In this document: in pieces, positions 23,330 through 35,859 of the stretch
Numbering within the stretch: the first letter of the stretch is position 1
How the letters are laid out: each line of letters begins with the position of its first letter
DNA from: Pseudoscleropodium purum
Taxonomy: Eukaryota; Streptophyta; Bryopsida; Hypnales; Brachytheciaceae
Direction: 5' to 3'
Length of the DNA: 64,000 bases
NCBI GenBank assembly: GCA_963969395.1
Contig: OZ017802.1
Location: 6,512,501 to 6,576,500 of the forward strand
Notes under the pieces: generated by a model
Database searches by the model: none
The model's input: only the letters and a program-made list of their open reading frames with translations
What the model was told of the DNA's origin: nothing
Program-made: the position numbers and the translations under genes

Positions 23330-24790
23330 CAAATATTAAACAAAATAGTGTTTAATGTCGTCAATAAAATAACATCTAATAATTCCAACAAAAGAGTAAC
23401 CAATATTGGTTACAAAATGGTGCCAAACATGATGTCATCAATCGATACCAATCATTCTTTATAAAGCGATATTGAATATTGCCTGTAAAGTTGTATAAAA
23501 TATTTTTAGTAAAACAATATCAAATATTGCTAGCAAAAAAAAAATTGTTAATGAAGTCAAACATATATTGTTGTCAAAATGGCAATCCCCATTTTTGCAA
23601 ATCAAGATACCATATCAACTTTCCAACAAACTAGCAAATAGTGAATAAAATATATAAAAGAATTGTACAATTTCATGTATCTATCAAGTGCTATGGTTGC
23701 AAGTAGCTTTTTTTTTACTGGTTTTCAAATTATTGGCTTCACTACACATGCCAATTTTAGAAAGGATAACAATAGATAGGTCAAAATTTAGAGGATGGAA
23801 CAATTTTTTGCTCAAAACAAAAACATTGGTTTAGGTTAGGTTTAGTAGAGATGTTTCCACTTTACTACTCACTTTTTTGTACAATTCATATGTCTATCAA
23901 CTATTGTTGTTAGAGGTGAGGTTTGGGAAAGATTTGTCCACCCTGTCCTTCACTTATAGTATCACATCAAATATTTGGTAGAATTTTGATGCATGTGTAA
24001 ACTATTCAAGAAAATTTTAAGTTTTATTAAATGTTACATCTGAAATTTTTATATGTAATTTTAGATGACCCTGAAATCTATATAAAAAATAATTTTGTTG
24101 ATATATATTCAAAATAATTGATAATGAACAAATTGTCTAATCATAAATAGGAATCTAGATCAATATTTTTTCAATGATAAATATCATAAATGATATTATA
24201 TAGCCTAGAACATCTTAAACACATTATTCAATGCAAAATCAAAATGCTAAAATCACTTTTCAATATAATTATTTATTCAATATGTTTTAGTACATTACAA
24301 TGACTAAAATTCAAAACAAAAATGTAATGAAGAAGAATTGTGGACCAACATTTCTAAACTATTTCTTTTGAATCTTCAATATCCATTTCTATTATTATTT
24401 CTTATACTTCTTCATGTTTCCCATTAATTTTGGAGGATCTTCGATTTCAAGGTTATCTTTTCCTACTATATATGAAATCTTAGGAAATATAATACATTAC
24501 ACAATCATCACCAAAATATATGATTTATTCAAAACTTTATAGAATGCAAAATTCATACTATTTAAGTTCATTGCATTCATTTACAATAAATTGTTTAAAA
24601 AAAATCATAATAAATCAAATAATTCAAATTCCAAAATATATTAAAAGATATTTACATACAAATAGAGGACTAAACTAATCCACATTCTACTACAAATGTT
24701 ATATATTGTCCTTAGCATAATACTACAATGGTGGATGTTTCTATTGCATTGTATATTCAAATTATTGTGTATTAATATAGATATAAATGC
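23330..24790 (+). repeat. Dispersed AT-rich repeat, family H, copy 2
   Basis: Matches copy 1 (8.95-9.94 kb) and copy 3 (62.64-63.8 kb). Landmarks are TATCAACTTTCCAACAAA (23612), AATAGGAATCTAGATC (24149), GCTAAAATCACTTTTCAATATAA (24246) and ATACTACAATGGTGGATGTTTC (24720). Sequence before the inverted-repeat element (about 21.65-22.0 kb) has the same character, suggesting the element split a longer copy. Confidence 0.6.
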
Positions 24791-25691
24791 ATTTATGAAG
24801 GAAAAGAAAAAATGACTCGATTTTTTTACTAGTTCTTTTACAATTAGTATCTGCTTGTATAACAAGTTAGTGGAATAAATCTACATTTATTTAATCCATT
24901 TTAATTTGTAGCAAAATTTTCACAATTGTTGTCATGAATTTTAAGAAGTATTGATGTATTGTACTACTCAACTATTTGATTTTTGAAAGATATTTTGCAA
25001 ATAAAGATGCCTCTTATATGTGAATGTGATTTGGATGATGAAAGAGTTCAAAAAAGTTCCACGTAATTTTAAAACATCTTTTTGCATCTATCCAAATTTT
25101 TTTAGATTCTTGTACTACTGGGAGTTTCACTTATATTTTGTACAATATATATTTTTAAAACACATCTTTATACATATCTTCTAATTGAAAGAATATAAGT
25201 ATATTTCACTTCAATAATATATTTTCTAATTCAAAAATGGACATGAAGGAATAATTTCAATAAATAAGCAAGATAGTAATATAAAAAGTGACCATAACGA
25301 GAATTGTAGATTTTATACTTATTGCAGAAAGACATTGTGAAAATCATAAATATTCAATCTATAATGATTTGAGAAGAAATTTTTGAGTTATTTTTTCAAT
25401 TTTTGAATCATTTGTATTAGTGCAAAGGTAGAATTAATCAAACAAATATATCTATGAGTCATAATCTATTATATAACTATTGTTTGAAAAGCACTACTAA
25501 ATTTTTCTTCTAAATTTCTTTACATTTTAAATATACTCCTAGTCTTTAAAGGGTTGATTTCAAGTGTATTGTGTTTTAGAAAAATTTAATTCTTCTTCTT
25601 ATCTACTTGGTATTTCTTAAAATTATTTAGTTTTAATTTATTTTTTAAAATAATAATATTTTTATACAAATCTAGAATTTGATTTAGGTGG
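24791..25691. other. AT-rich intergenic DNA, nothing recognised
   Basis: No supported gene or bounded repeat. CTTTAAAGGGTTGA near 25546 resembles a decayed right end of a TTAA element, but no partner end was found. Confidence 0.45.
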
Positions 25692-25695
25692 TTAA

Positions 25696-26477
25696 TTCCT
25701 AAAGTTCTTTAGATATTTTCCACCACAACTCCCACAAAACAACATATGTTATAAGCAAAGTAGAGTGCTTCAATTTGTAATCTCTTAAATTGCAACTTTT
25801 AATCATACAATCTTGTACCTAATTTGAATGTTTATTTTTCTACTAATTTTCAAAGCCTAATTCTTTAGCATCTCTAAGACCATAATATTTATAGTAGTTC
25901 AGTAAAAGATATTTAGATATCCTATCATTCCAAAAGGTGAAGTTCTTACTTTGAAACTTTTATAGAAAAAGTGTTTCTGTCTTCCACTATACAAAGAGTT
26001 TGATAGTATGTTAGGAAATTGAATTAGAAATTTATGAAAAATTTCACATAAAAAGGATTCATTTTCATCCTTTTGATAATGATCATTTAAAAGATTGTAT
26101 AAACTAACTGAAAAAATTAAATTGCTAATAAATTTAACATAGAATTGAAACATGTTAGTTCCAATGGTGAAAATGCTGTAGAAATCCATCTATTCCTAAT
26201 CACTTTTCTTTTCCAATTTTTTGGATATTTGAGTTAATAAACAAACCTTTTAGTTATTTTATTTTAGACATTTAGGACTACCCAAACAAGAGAATTCCTC
26301 ATATCTTTTACCTCAATGATTGAAATGAATAAACAATTTTCTTCGTAGATTATGAATCTTTTTTTTTTTAATTAATTTTTTTTAAATGATTTTTTTAATT
26401 ATAACTGCATATTTGCATTCATAAGAGGCCTACCCAGAAATACAAATCTTATTTTGATCACTAAAAGACTTTAGGGA
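25696..26477 (+). mobile_element. TTAA-flanked non-autonomous element, family D
   Basis: 782 bp between TTAA at 25692-25695 and 26478-26481. The left end TTCCTAAAGTTCTTTAG and the right-end complement TCCCTAAAGTCTTTTAG match at 15 of 17 positions. The interior is AT-rich, non-coding and not obviously shared with the other families. Confidence 0.6.
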
Positions 26478-26706
26478 TTAATTGACAATTTGGACTTTTT
26501 TTTGGATCATAATTGTTTTTAAATTATTTATTTATAGATTTATTTTGAAGCTTTGATCATTAAGTTCATTGAAAGACATTATTTCCTATTGGTAGAGGGC
26601 TATAATTCTCTTGCAATCAATTCTCTTTCATTTGTATTAAAAAAAAAAAGAAAAAATTATTTCACTTATTATAGTTTCACCATCTCACAAGATCTCATAA
26701 GATTAA

Positions 26707-27606
26707 CCTCTAAAGTCTTAATGCTCCCTTTGGAGACAAAATAGATTTTGGGTACCTAGGCTCTTACAGTCTCAGTTTTTGATATGATTATTTGAACTTT
26801 TTTTCAAAATAGGAAAAAATATTTGATTTTGGGGGAATATCATTTTTATTTCAATCACTATTTGGGAACAAAATTTATGCCATAAGTCTAAGACAAGGTT
26901 TATTGGGCAACACAAAAAAATAAAAATAAGTCAAAATATAATTTTTCATAATAAGTGTTTTGTCTACATGGAAAAATTTGATTCATTCTATATAGACTAG
27001 TGATGAGAAATTTATAGAAAATCTTGGTTTTTAGGCAATTTAAGCATCTTCTCAAAAAAAAAACTTATAGGATTTGAATTTTAATGCCACAATTTTTCAA
27101 AAAAAAGTTTTGACATGATCAAGTTCACTTTCTAGAACAATCTCTCCTTTGGGGGTTTTGTATTTCAATTCCATCTTAGATTGATTAACAATTTAGTTTT
27201 TCCTTTTATCTTGTAGTTGTTTCTACTTAACAATTTTTTAAAGAATAAAAATCTAATGTGTGTTTTTTGAAAAAAAATCTCTAGACTTTCAATCCAAATC
27301 CTCAATATAAAAAAAATTATATTCAATATTGGTAGTGCAAAAATTTTAAGCTAAGAAGATTCGAAGCTTTAAAATCTAGTAAAGGAAGGTGCAAAAAAGG
27401 CTAGTTTCTTCACTTCAAACACAATTATCTCTTTATCTACACAATTTATGAAATTTGACCATACATTATCACACTAGTCTAGAGTAAAGTCCTACAGTTT
27501 ATTATGGCAAGAAAGAAAACAATTTCTAATTTTTTTTTTCACTTTGCAATAGAAATGTCAATTTTGAGTAGAATTTGATGAATAAAAGACCTTGGAACTT
27601 TAAGGG
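26707..27606 (-). mobile_element. TTAA-flanked non-autonomous element, family C, copy 1
   Basis: 900 bp between TTAA at 26703-26706 and 27607-27610. Ends read CCTCTAAAGTC at the low side and, on the complement, CCCTTAAAGTTCCAAGG at the high side. In reverse orientation it matches the elements at 37.7-38.6 and 49.1-50.0 kb: GCACTACCAA, a GAAAGTCTA motif, AACACACA, and TAAATTGTTAAT..TCTAAGATGGAATTGAAA. Confidence 0.65.
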
Positions 27607-27610
27607 TTAA

Positions 27611-30600
27611 AGAGCTGACCAAAGATAAGAAATAAAGAGGGAAAAAAAAAATTCCACAATTTTCTACAATAGAGTTTATCGTAAAGTGTGTAGAATGTGG
27701 TACCAAGAGCCATACTTCAGATCGGAGTAAAACACAGAACAAAATTCATTGAAGCACCAAAACTGAGGTCCGGTAGAGAGTTTGGTGTTGTGTTTTTTTT
27801 ACGATTCTTAGTTATACCTTCCTCTGACACCCCTATTTCAAAATAGGATTTCTTTTACAATTAACTCTAATAACTAACTTAGATCCATCATAAACTAGTT
27901 TTAAAACGTAATTGTTCTGATTTGTGACTCAGCATACTTATAGGGAGCCCTCCCAAGGGACACATTCCATTCCATTCCTTCCTGCTGCTGCTGCCTTTGG
28001 TTGTATGGCTTTTGTTTTTTTTCTACCTCATAGAGATTTGTGCGGCCTTTACTGGGATGGAGGTCCTGGCCCCTTTGTTGCCACTTTTAGTGCGGTTGAT
28101 AAACACGAACCTAAATAATATCCAAAATGTCATGGATCACGTGCAAGTGGGTTATCGTGCACAGCATCAAATATTAGCGGACACCATTCATGCACTTTAA
28201 ACACCGCTCGATCTAATCCTTCCCTCACCCTTTCCAAGACCAAAAAAAACGCCACATAAATTAATAAAACATGTCCCACACAAGTGACTACAAATGGGGT
28301 CTTTTTTGTGGGCACTACTACTAAGCTTTTAACTTAACTTATATATCTGTTCATCTCCTCTTGTCCCTTATTTAATCAATCATTTGAGAAGTAGAAAGCA
28401 CCCAAAAGTAATGTTTTCAATGTAAACCGTAACTAGGATTTGCTAAGAAGACAGTTCTCCACAGAATAAGAGTACATTGATTGAGTCACTAATATCCACT
28501 CAAAAACACAAGACATGAAAATTGTGACATGTTTGCAAACTTGTCATATCTAAAGCCTTGCTTAAAATCTTAGCCTTTTGAACATGAAAACCTAGCTAGG
28601 GACAATTTTGAGTACACCTATTTTTCATTACCTAAAAAATATTCATAGTTTATTCATATATTGTTCCAAAGAACAAGAAAAGAGAATCTAAAATCTTCTT
28701 TTGATTACCAACAAGATATAATAGAAATTGAGATAGTTCAATAATAGGAACTAAGTTCAAATGCTTATTCAAACAACACTAGGTGCAATTATTTTACATG
28801 CACCTATAATTGTTACTAAAAGCAATTGAGCATAGTTGATATTATTAACCATAAATTCTTTCTACAACACCTTATTGGCAAGTGAAAGAGGACTCCAAAA
28901 CACTTTAATATGTTTTGTTTTAGACACAGTATGAATAAGTTAAGAATTTCCAAAATATTATCTCTAAGTGTATCAAAAATTGACACTAGATTTTGATGTC
29001 TCTTTTTATTCAAATGTAGGTGTCATACTTGAGACATTGATGGTTATACTTGCAAGTAACTTATAAACATGAATAATAGAAATCTAGATCACTTTTGTCA
29101 AGATGTATGATGGTATTTGAAATATTAATGCATAATAATTAAAATCTTAAAACATACTTCTGAGTATAAAACTTCATATTAGCTTTGATGATTGAGAAGA
29201 AAGAAAAAATAATAACTCTAGCTTTTACGTCAAGTTGCCAAGACTTAATGATCTGTTCATTTTGAATCCCACAATTACTCTCAAGGATAAAATTGAGTTA
29301 TGCCAAAATTAAATACCTTTATTAAGAGGGAATCTCTATTTTAATTTTTAAGTTATTTTACTTGAATGTAATTTTTTTAATTTTGAAAAGGAATGTAGGA
29401 TATATTATTTTTTAAATAAAGTAGTTGAGATGTATTCTATTTGTGTGTGTGAGTGAGAGATTCCTAGAAACAAGGATGAAGTAATTTTGAATTTGAGCAA
29501 TGTGGTTAGAAAAACTTGTTTATAGATGGTTATTGCATAGGAGGCGTAGATGATTAGGTTCATGGGAGGATATAAGATCATTGGAAGTGGTTGATGATTT
29601 TCTAAGTGTCCTTTATTGATAAGGATATAAGTTGGATAATAATGGCAACATAGTTAATTTTTTTGAAAGTTTGCTTCATTATTTGTTAGGATACTTTGAA
29701 GATGGTGAGTAAGTTGTGAATTGATGTTTTTTATGTAGTGCCTCAAATCCCTACAATATTAACTACAAGAGGTAGTGTATTCTATCTATAGGTTTGAGTA
29801 ATATTGAGGTTTTATATTTTTGAGAGATTGATATTGAGTAATATTAGTATTAATAGAATTGTGAGGAAAGAAGTTGTTAAAGAAAGTGAATTCTAGGAAC
29901 TATAGGTATATTGTGAGGAGCCCAAGGTTGTATTAAAGGTTCTTAGAATTGTATGTTACAAACATGTAGTAAACCTCAACATTATTTGGAGTAGAGGGTC
30001 TATTACAACAATTCAAAACAATTCATATGTTTAGAGTAGGGTGTTATTAGTAAGTGTATGTTTAGATTTGAGTAATATATCAATTCTAAAATAATAGGAG
30101 TCTTACATTTGAACACTTTGTAACATAAGTACCAATGTTGTCATAGATATATGCTTGATGGTGAAACCTGTGACTATATGGTTGATTAGGTTGCCAATAT
30201 GACTTTTTTAGGATTGTAATCTACTTGTAATATTTAAATTAGCACTTTAATGGGGCACTAATATATCTAGCGTCTTAAATTGTAATTGATAGAAGTAATT
30301 GTTGAGAATATAGGTAGGATGTATTTGTTTTTGTTTGTAGTACTAATGAAGTAAATAAAATTTTAGTAATATGTGCATCATGGAATAAGAAAATGGTACA
30401 TAGTAGTAACCATTCAATGAGGGTTTTATTCTCTAGAGCTAATTGTTTACATTGAAATGATGTAAAATATTTTGGAATAGAATTTTTATTTAAACATTTA
30501 TTTTGTTTGATTGATAGGATTTTATATATGGAGTATGTTCAAATGTTCATACAAATGTGTTTAGGAGGTAATTATTGTCTTGTATTGGTTGATGTGGATG

Positions 30601-30638
30601 AAATATTAAAATCATTTAGTAGGGATAGGAAAATATAA
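27611..30638. other. Intergenic DNA, mildly GC-richer patch at 27.9-28.3 kb
   Basis: A 67-codon frame at about 27930-28200 on the plus strand encodes a hydrophobic run (PLVVWLLFFFYLIEIC) followed by a soluble tail, but it has no in-frame ATG upstream. I cannot call it a gene. Sequence near 29045-29180 resembles part of family H. The rest is AT-rich. Confidence 0.4.
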
Positions 30639-30746
30639 GTGACATTGAAAAACAACCCATGTTTTTATGTCAACAATGATGTTCATTGATGTTATATTGA
30701 ACATCATTGTTGACATAAAAACATGGGTTGTTTTTATCAATGTCAC
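30639..30746. repeat. Long near-perfect hairpin
   Basis: The 47-nt left arm (30639-30685) pairs with the 49-nt right arm (30698-30746), with a single 2-nt bulge and a 12-nt loop. Arms start GTGACATTGA and end GATGTTCA at the loop. It is part of the CACTA-type terminus described next. Confidence 0.92.
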
Positions 30747-30816
30747 CTCGGATGTCACCTAAAATCCATTCCTTTTGATGCCAATTTGTCACCTAAAACA
30801 AGTTTTTCTTATAGTG
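30639..30816 (-). mobile_element. CACTA (En/Spm)-type terminus, truncated
   Basis: On the minus strand from 30816 the sequence reads CACTATAAGAAAAACTTG, a typical plant CACTA end. It is followed by repeated AGGTGACA motifs (complements at 30741, 30753 and 30788) that look like subterminal transposase sites, then by the long hairpin. The partner CACTA end was not found upstream, so this appears to be a deleted or internally rearranged copy. Confidence 0.6.
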
Positions 30817-31392
30817 TGTGATTTGACGTAGTTGGTATTTGTGTATGTGAAAGTGTAGAAAAAGGGGATGATGTTTGTAATTCCATTCCTATTTGTTGCA
30901 TGTGTGATGACATGATTGGTACGGGAGGTTCACTTAGAATTTTTTAGCAAACAACATGCAACATAATATAAGGAGGTATTAATTCATGGTGTCTAAAATT
31001 TAGAAATAATTTAGAGGTAATATACGGTGTATTAAATCATTTGCACTCAATTATAAATAAAATACATAGGTCAATAATATCTTATATGAATATTTTTCCA
31101 AGATAGGATCCTAGATATGAATCTTAGGAATTTATTGTCACTAGATTCAATATATAGAACTATTGAACAACCTCCTTGGATGGATAAATGTTGTTACAGG
31201 TCCATTTGGATGGACAAATCATTTCCTATATTTGTTGGCATCGATGTGGCAGCCTGTAAGTGGTTAGGGTTTGGAGTGTATGCTAAGCATAACACACAAT
31301 GTTTTAGTGTGTTTTCAGATAGTTCAAGGTTTATTCTCATTTTCATTTTTTTACTTAAAATAATTTATGATTTTTACCCTTCTTATTTTTTT

Positions 31393-31545
31393 GGGCTCAA
31401 GGTACTTTAAGGTACTTTAAGGTTTTTTTCCTTGCCATATTTTTAGCTCAGGATAGTTTACAATTTTTTTCCTTCCCATTTTTTTAGCTCAAGATAGTTT
31501 ATAATTTTTTTCCTTCCCTTTTTTTTGGGTCAAGATAGTTTAACC
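31393..31545 (+). repeat. Tandem array, 41-bp unit, first block
   Basis: The unit core GCTCAAGATAGTTTA-T8-CCTTCCC recurs at 31395, 31446, 31487 and 31528. The first interval is lengthened by a duplicated GGTACTTTAA. Confidence 0.85.
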
Positions 31546-32095
31546 TTGGAGCACTCCAATGTCAACTTTTGAACTAATAGATTGAAGTTTCTTTTTATTA
31601 TTATTGCTTGGATGAAAGTCATCTAATTTGTGGAGATACTTTATCAAGTTGTTTCCTATCCAATGGTTGAATTTGGTGTTACTAAAGTTCACATTTTTCT
31701 AAAATTACAAATGTGGAAGTTTGTCAAGCCAAAAATTGCAATGATTTTAGTTCAAAATTGCATTTGCAAAAATGAGGTCATAGATTTAAAGAACACAAAA
31801 ATATCAAAAAATCACCTATCAAGAAAACCTCATTTGAAATCCATTTCAATAGTTTTTACTCAAAAAATGATAATATTTTGCTTGTAATTGAATTAAAAAG
31901 GAATTTTAAAATTTCCCTTTCAAAATTTATAAAAAAAACATTGGTAATTGCAATAGTGAATCTAGCAATACAATGAGATATAAAATTCAAAATCTAAAAC
32001 TTTTATTTGTATATCAGTTCCAAAATATTCTTCCAAATAGCACATTATAACAATTTTTTTAAATCATCATTTTTGAAAAGGCTTCGAATGTTTAT
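31546..32095. other. Non-array spacer splitting the tandem array
   Basis: About 550 bp of AT-rich sequence separates array blocks. It starts after GTTTAACC and ends before TTAAGG, so it may be another insertion, but its ends do not match a TIR convincingly. Confidence 0.4.
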
Positions 32096-32226
32096 GGATT
32101 AAGGTTTATTCTCCTTCCCATTGTTTTTGGGCTTAAGGTAGTTTACAATTTTTTTTTTCTTCCCATTCTTTTTGGCTCAAGTTAGTTGAAAGGTTTTTTT
32201 CCTTCCCATTTTTCTTAGTGGCTTAA
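32096..32226 (+). repeat. Tandem array, second block, with empty TTAA site
   Basis: Units at 32131, 32175 and 32221. The first reads GGGCTTAAGGTAGTTTAC and carries TTAA at 32133-32136, exactly where the adjacent element is inserted in the last unit. Confidence 0.8.
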
Positions 32227-33156
32227 CCCCTGAAGGACCAAACTGCATTTTTTGACAACATAGAAATTTTGGGCAAGTGCATGTGACTACAGATTTCCAT
32301 ATTTTTGGCCCAAATTTTGATAGAAGGTGTGGACAAGGAATATCTTTCATTTGCACTAAATTTCAGGACATTTGGAAATATGAGTCAAAAGTTATAGCCT
32401 AAAATGTAGTTTGTTTCTCAACTCGGGCAGTCCGAGCAGATCTGAAAAAATCATTTTCTTCAAAAACCAAAATTTGAAATTGGTTTTCTAAATTTATATA
32501 TACATAGAAAGATTTGAATCATTCTATTTCGATCAATGAGTCAAAAGTTATAAAGTGTTTTAGTTTGCGGGCAATTATGGATTCTCTACCCCAAAATAAA
32601 CTTTGAAGTCCTTCATTGAATTGAATTTTCAATATTTTTGAAAAAAAAAAAAAAAAAATTAGGTGAAGATTGTTTATTACAACATTACAACCATTGAGAT
32701 TGGCATTTTTCAATTCCATAAATAAATTGTTAATAATTTAGTCTTTTGATTCATTCTCTACTTCTTTCTACTTATTATTTTTTTTCTTATATGTTGTACA
32801 ATTCCAAATGATCTGGAATTTTTTAAGAATGTAGAAAACTTGACTTGAAGAATGAATCCAAAGAATTGAAATCATTTTGAACATTTTCTCATACAAATGT
32901 GACCTAGTGAAGTTCAGTTGCCCAGTTTTCCGCAGGGACAAAAAAATGATTTTTGTCACTTCAAATGCTAATATCTTGCAATCTACACAGTGGAAATTTT
33001 TGAAATTTTTACTACATATTTTTCAATCTAGTGTAATACAAGATACTATGGTTACATGTGTCCAAAAATGTATTTTTTTCTAAATTTTGAAACTAGTATA
33101 AGAAATGGCAGTTTTGGAGCATTTTTGGCAAAAACATAGTCAAGGAACTTTAGGGG
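32227..33156 (+). mobile_element. TTAA-flanked non-autonomous element, family A, best copy
   Basis: 930 bp between TTAA at 32223-32226 and 33157-33160. The left end is CCCCTGAAGGACCAAACTGC. The right-end complement is CCCCTAAAGTTCCTTGACTATG. It is collinear with the copy at 230-1151 over its whole length. It sits in a unit of the 41-46-bp array: the flanks GTGGC and GTTAGTTTATG rejoin to an array unit when one TTAA is kept. No open frame of note. Confidence 0.82.
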
Positions 33157-33160
33157 TTAA

Positions 33161-33240
33161 GTTAGTTTATGATTTTTTGTCTTCCCCATTTTTTCCATGT
33201 CATTTTTTTTTAAAGTTAGTATTTGACTTTTCCACTTTAT
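33161..33240 (+). repeat. Tandem array, third block
   Basis: GTTAGTTTATGATTTTTTGTC followed by CCCC/ATTTTTT continues the array on the right side of the inserted element. Confidence 0.7.
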
Positions 33241-35019
33241 TTATTTTTCTTTATAATGAAGCAAGGATATTAAAAAATGCCCCTCCTTGCAAATTCAAAG
33301 TAATGGTATGGGCACCTAAATACCATGAATTTTAAAATTAGGAAATAATAGGGACCATTTAATTGATCCTAAACATCTAAATACCTCCTTGAAGAAAAAC
33401 TCTAGCAACACATGATATCCAAACGTCCACATGAAGTGACCCCGTGATGATTGGTAAGACTGAATAATTGAGATGTAATGTAGCTTGTATTTTCGATGTT
33501 GAAAGTGCAATTATGATATTTGTTTAAAATTGAGATGAATTCTCAACAGTATTTGTATCAATATTTATAATTTGTGTGAGATTTTGAATGTAATAGTGGA
33601 AGAATTTAGTTAGGTATTTATTGTTGATTTGTCTTGTTAAATTGGGAATTGTATGTATGGTTTGATTGTGCTATTGTTGAGGGAAGGGAGTACATGAGAA
33701 TTTGACATGTAAGATCTAGATTTGGAGGTATATATTTACATATTTTTGAGAAGATATAGAGCATGTGATATATGGGAGTGTAAACACTTGATTTGGGTTA
33801 ATAAAAGAAAATTAAATTCTCCATTTTCGCAATAATGTAATAAATAAGAACTTTTAAAATATGGCCTAACTTTCTTTGATTATTTAAAGCATCAAATAAT
33901 TGGTTTTTAATGCAATTGAGATAAACAAATTTAAAGAAAAAGGCATCAAGATCCCTAGAAATAATTAGATGAATAGTTATATCTGGAATATTATTTAGTA
34001 AGTCTACATTTCTTATAACTTTAATAATTTTTATTTATATAATTTTTGAATTAATGTCATAAAACACATGGCGCTAGGTTAGAGTTTCAATATAGAGGAC
34101 TAGTAATCAATAACAACTATTAACCTTGAATTCTAAACCTTACTCATTGATGAGATGAACTTTTCTAATAACATAATTTCTATGAATATAGATAGTTTTG
34201 CTATTGGAAATAAAAGGCCTATATGATGACAAAAATAGAAAATCAATTTAAATTATAGAAAATACACATGTATAACTCCAATCTTCTTCTCTCATGAACA
34301 ATAATTTTCTTTTCAATTTTCTAAGATATGTACTAGTTACAATCCTTGTTGGAATGATCATGTATTTATATTTAAATATATTGATGAACTATATAAAATG
34401 TCATTTATTCTTCTAAAATTTTGTACCTTCTCACAAAATGATAATATATTCTAAAGTAGGGATATTCAAAACACTAAGTGACTAAAAGTGATATTTTTTC
34501 AAAAGATCTCATTATATACATCTCTTTGATTAGCATGTACATATTATTGAAGAACATCTACCAAATCAACTATTATTTATCCTAATTTTTATCTATAATG
34601 TCCCAATTATGCATTCTTTAGTGCATTGAAATCTTATTTTTTTCATTTGCCTATCAACTTATGTATAAAAACTTGGCCAAGTGTAATTATAAAAATTATA
34701 GACAATAGAAAAGTCACAATTTGGGGTGTCCCTAATTCCTACAAAATAACATGTTTTTACAATCTTTCTACAAAATTTGTGTGAACCTTGCATATCCAAA
34801 TTTGCAAGAGTTCTATCTACAGTAAATAAGGTACACCCCCCAAGCCGCCACTTTTTGTTGCTATGCCTATTTACTATTATTAAAGAGGCTCCAATGCACC
34901 CAAAACCATGACATTTAGAAATGTAAATAGAGTGATGTATACAAAGTGATACCATATGCAAAAGTCACAAAGGGTCCAATTTTTTCTTGTCGATGTTCTA
35001 GAATTGTTTCTTCCACATA

Positions 35020-35020
<1 letters not shown>
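33241..35020. other. AT-rich intergenic DNA, nothing recognised
   Basis: No supported gene. A 100-codon minus-strand frame at 34659-34961 has no recognisable domain and starts in low-complexity surroundings. Confidence 0.45.

Positions 35021-35050
<30 letters not shown>
35021..35050. repeat. (GT)9(AT)6 microsatellite
   Basis: A GT dinucleotide run changes directly into an AT run. Confidence 0.95.
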
Positions 35051-35117
35051 TGGAGATGTACCCAAAGTAATGATAACAATCATAAGGAGGGGGTGATTTG
35101 GGATGTACCTACCCTAA

Positions 35118-35523
35118 AGCATCTCCAACAATCCACGTCATAAAAGACATACTAGAGTGTTTGTGCTATGTGTTAGAGCCTTGAAAGGGGCCTGGACTAC
35201 ATTACTAGGATCCCACTAGTACTTGCAAAAAAGGCGTGTTATCATGTGAAGACCTACCAATAACGTCGTGAAACTAAAGTGCAAAATTAATTTGAAGCTC
35301 CAAAAAATTTGCCACAACCTCGAGGTGCCACAAAAATTTGAGCCTTGCAAGCTTAACATGTGAGAAGTTAGAATAGAAAGGCACTGTCGTTTCAAGTGCG
35401 GGACACAAATTGTAGCACAACTTTTGTTGCAAAACAACATAGGTTGCAATTTCTCAGACGCTACATCCCCGGCGCGTCAAATCATTTGGCATGGCAATAT
35501 GGCGTGTCCCAATGAAGATGCTC
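35118..35523. mobile_element. MITE with GAGCATC-type ends
   Basis: The left end AGCATCTCCAACA follows CCCTAA. The right-end complement GAGCATCTTCATTGG is followed on the plus strand by TTA (35524-35526). The TIR is a widespread plant MITE terminus, usually with a 3-bp TWA duplication. The interior, about 400 bp, is non-coding and has moderate CpG content. Confidence 0.5.
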
Positions 35524-35640
35524 TTAGCAAAAGTCCCATTATAAGTACGTGACTTCCCAAATACATGTTCGTGAGACATGAGTAGTACATACATACATAC
35601 AATACATGACTACTATTGCTACACAAGTGCCTATTGTTTG

Positions 35641-35664
35641 CCCTCCTCCCCTCCCCTCCCCTCC
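35641..35664. repeat. C-rich CCCCT tandem tract
   Basis: CTCCCCTCCCCTCCCCTCC-type repeat. The opposite strand is G-rich and could form G-quadruplex or triplex structures. Confidence 0.8.
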
Positions 35665-35859
35665 ATCCCTTGTTCTATTGCTCTCACTCCTTTTGCATGG
35701 AATCTTTCATCTTTGTCTAAATATCCCCACCAATCCTCCATCCTAATCAATGACCATTATGATTATTGATCCTGACTAATGGATCATCACCCTTTCCCCC
35801 TGACCCTCCGTCCAATTTGCCAATTTGCCAAGTGCATGTCCCTTAGCTTACTTCTAAAG

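Noticed and set aside
34659..34961. 100-codon minus-strand frame
   Set aside because: No recognisable domain, AT-rich flanks, and a composition that does not differ from surrounding non-coding DNA.
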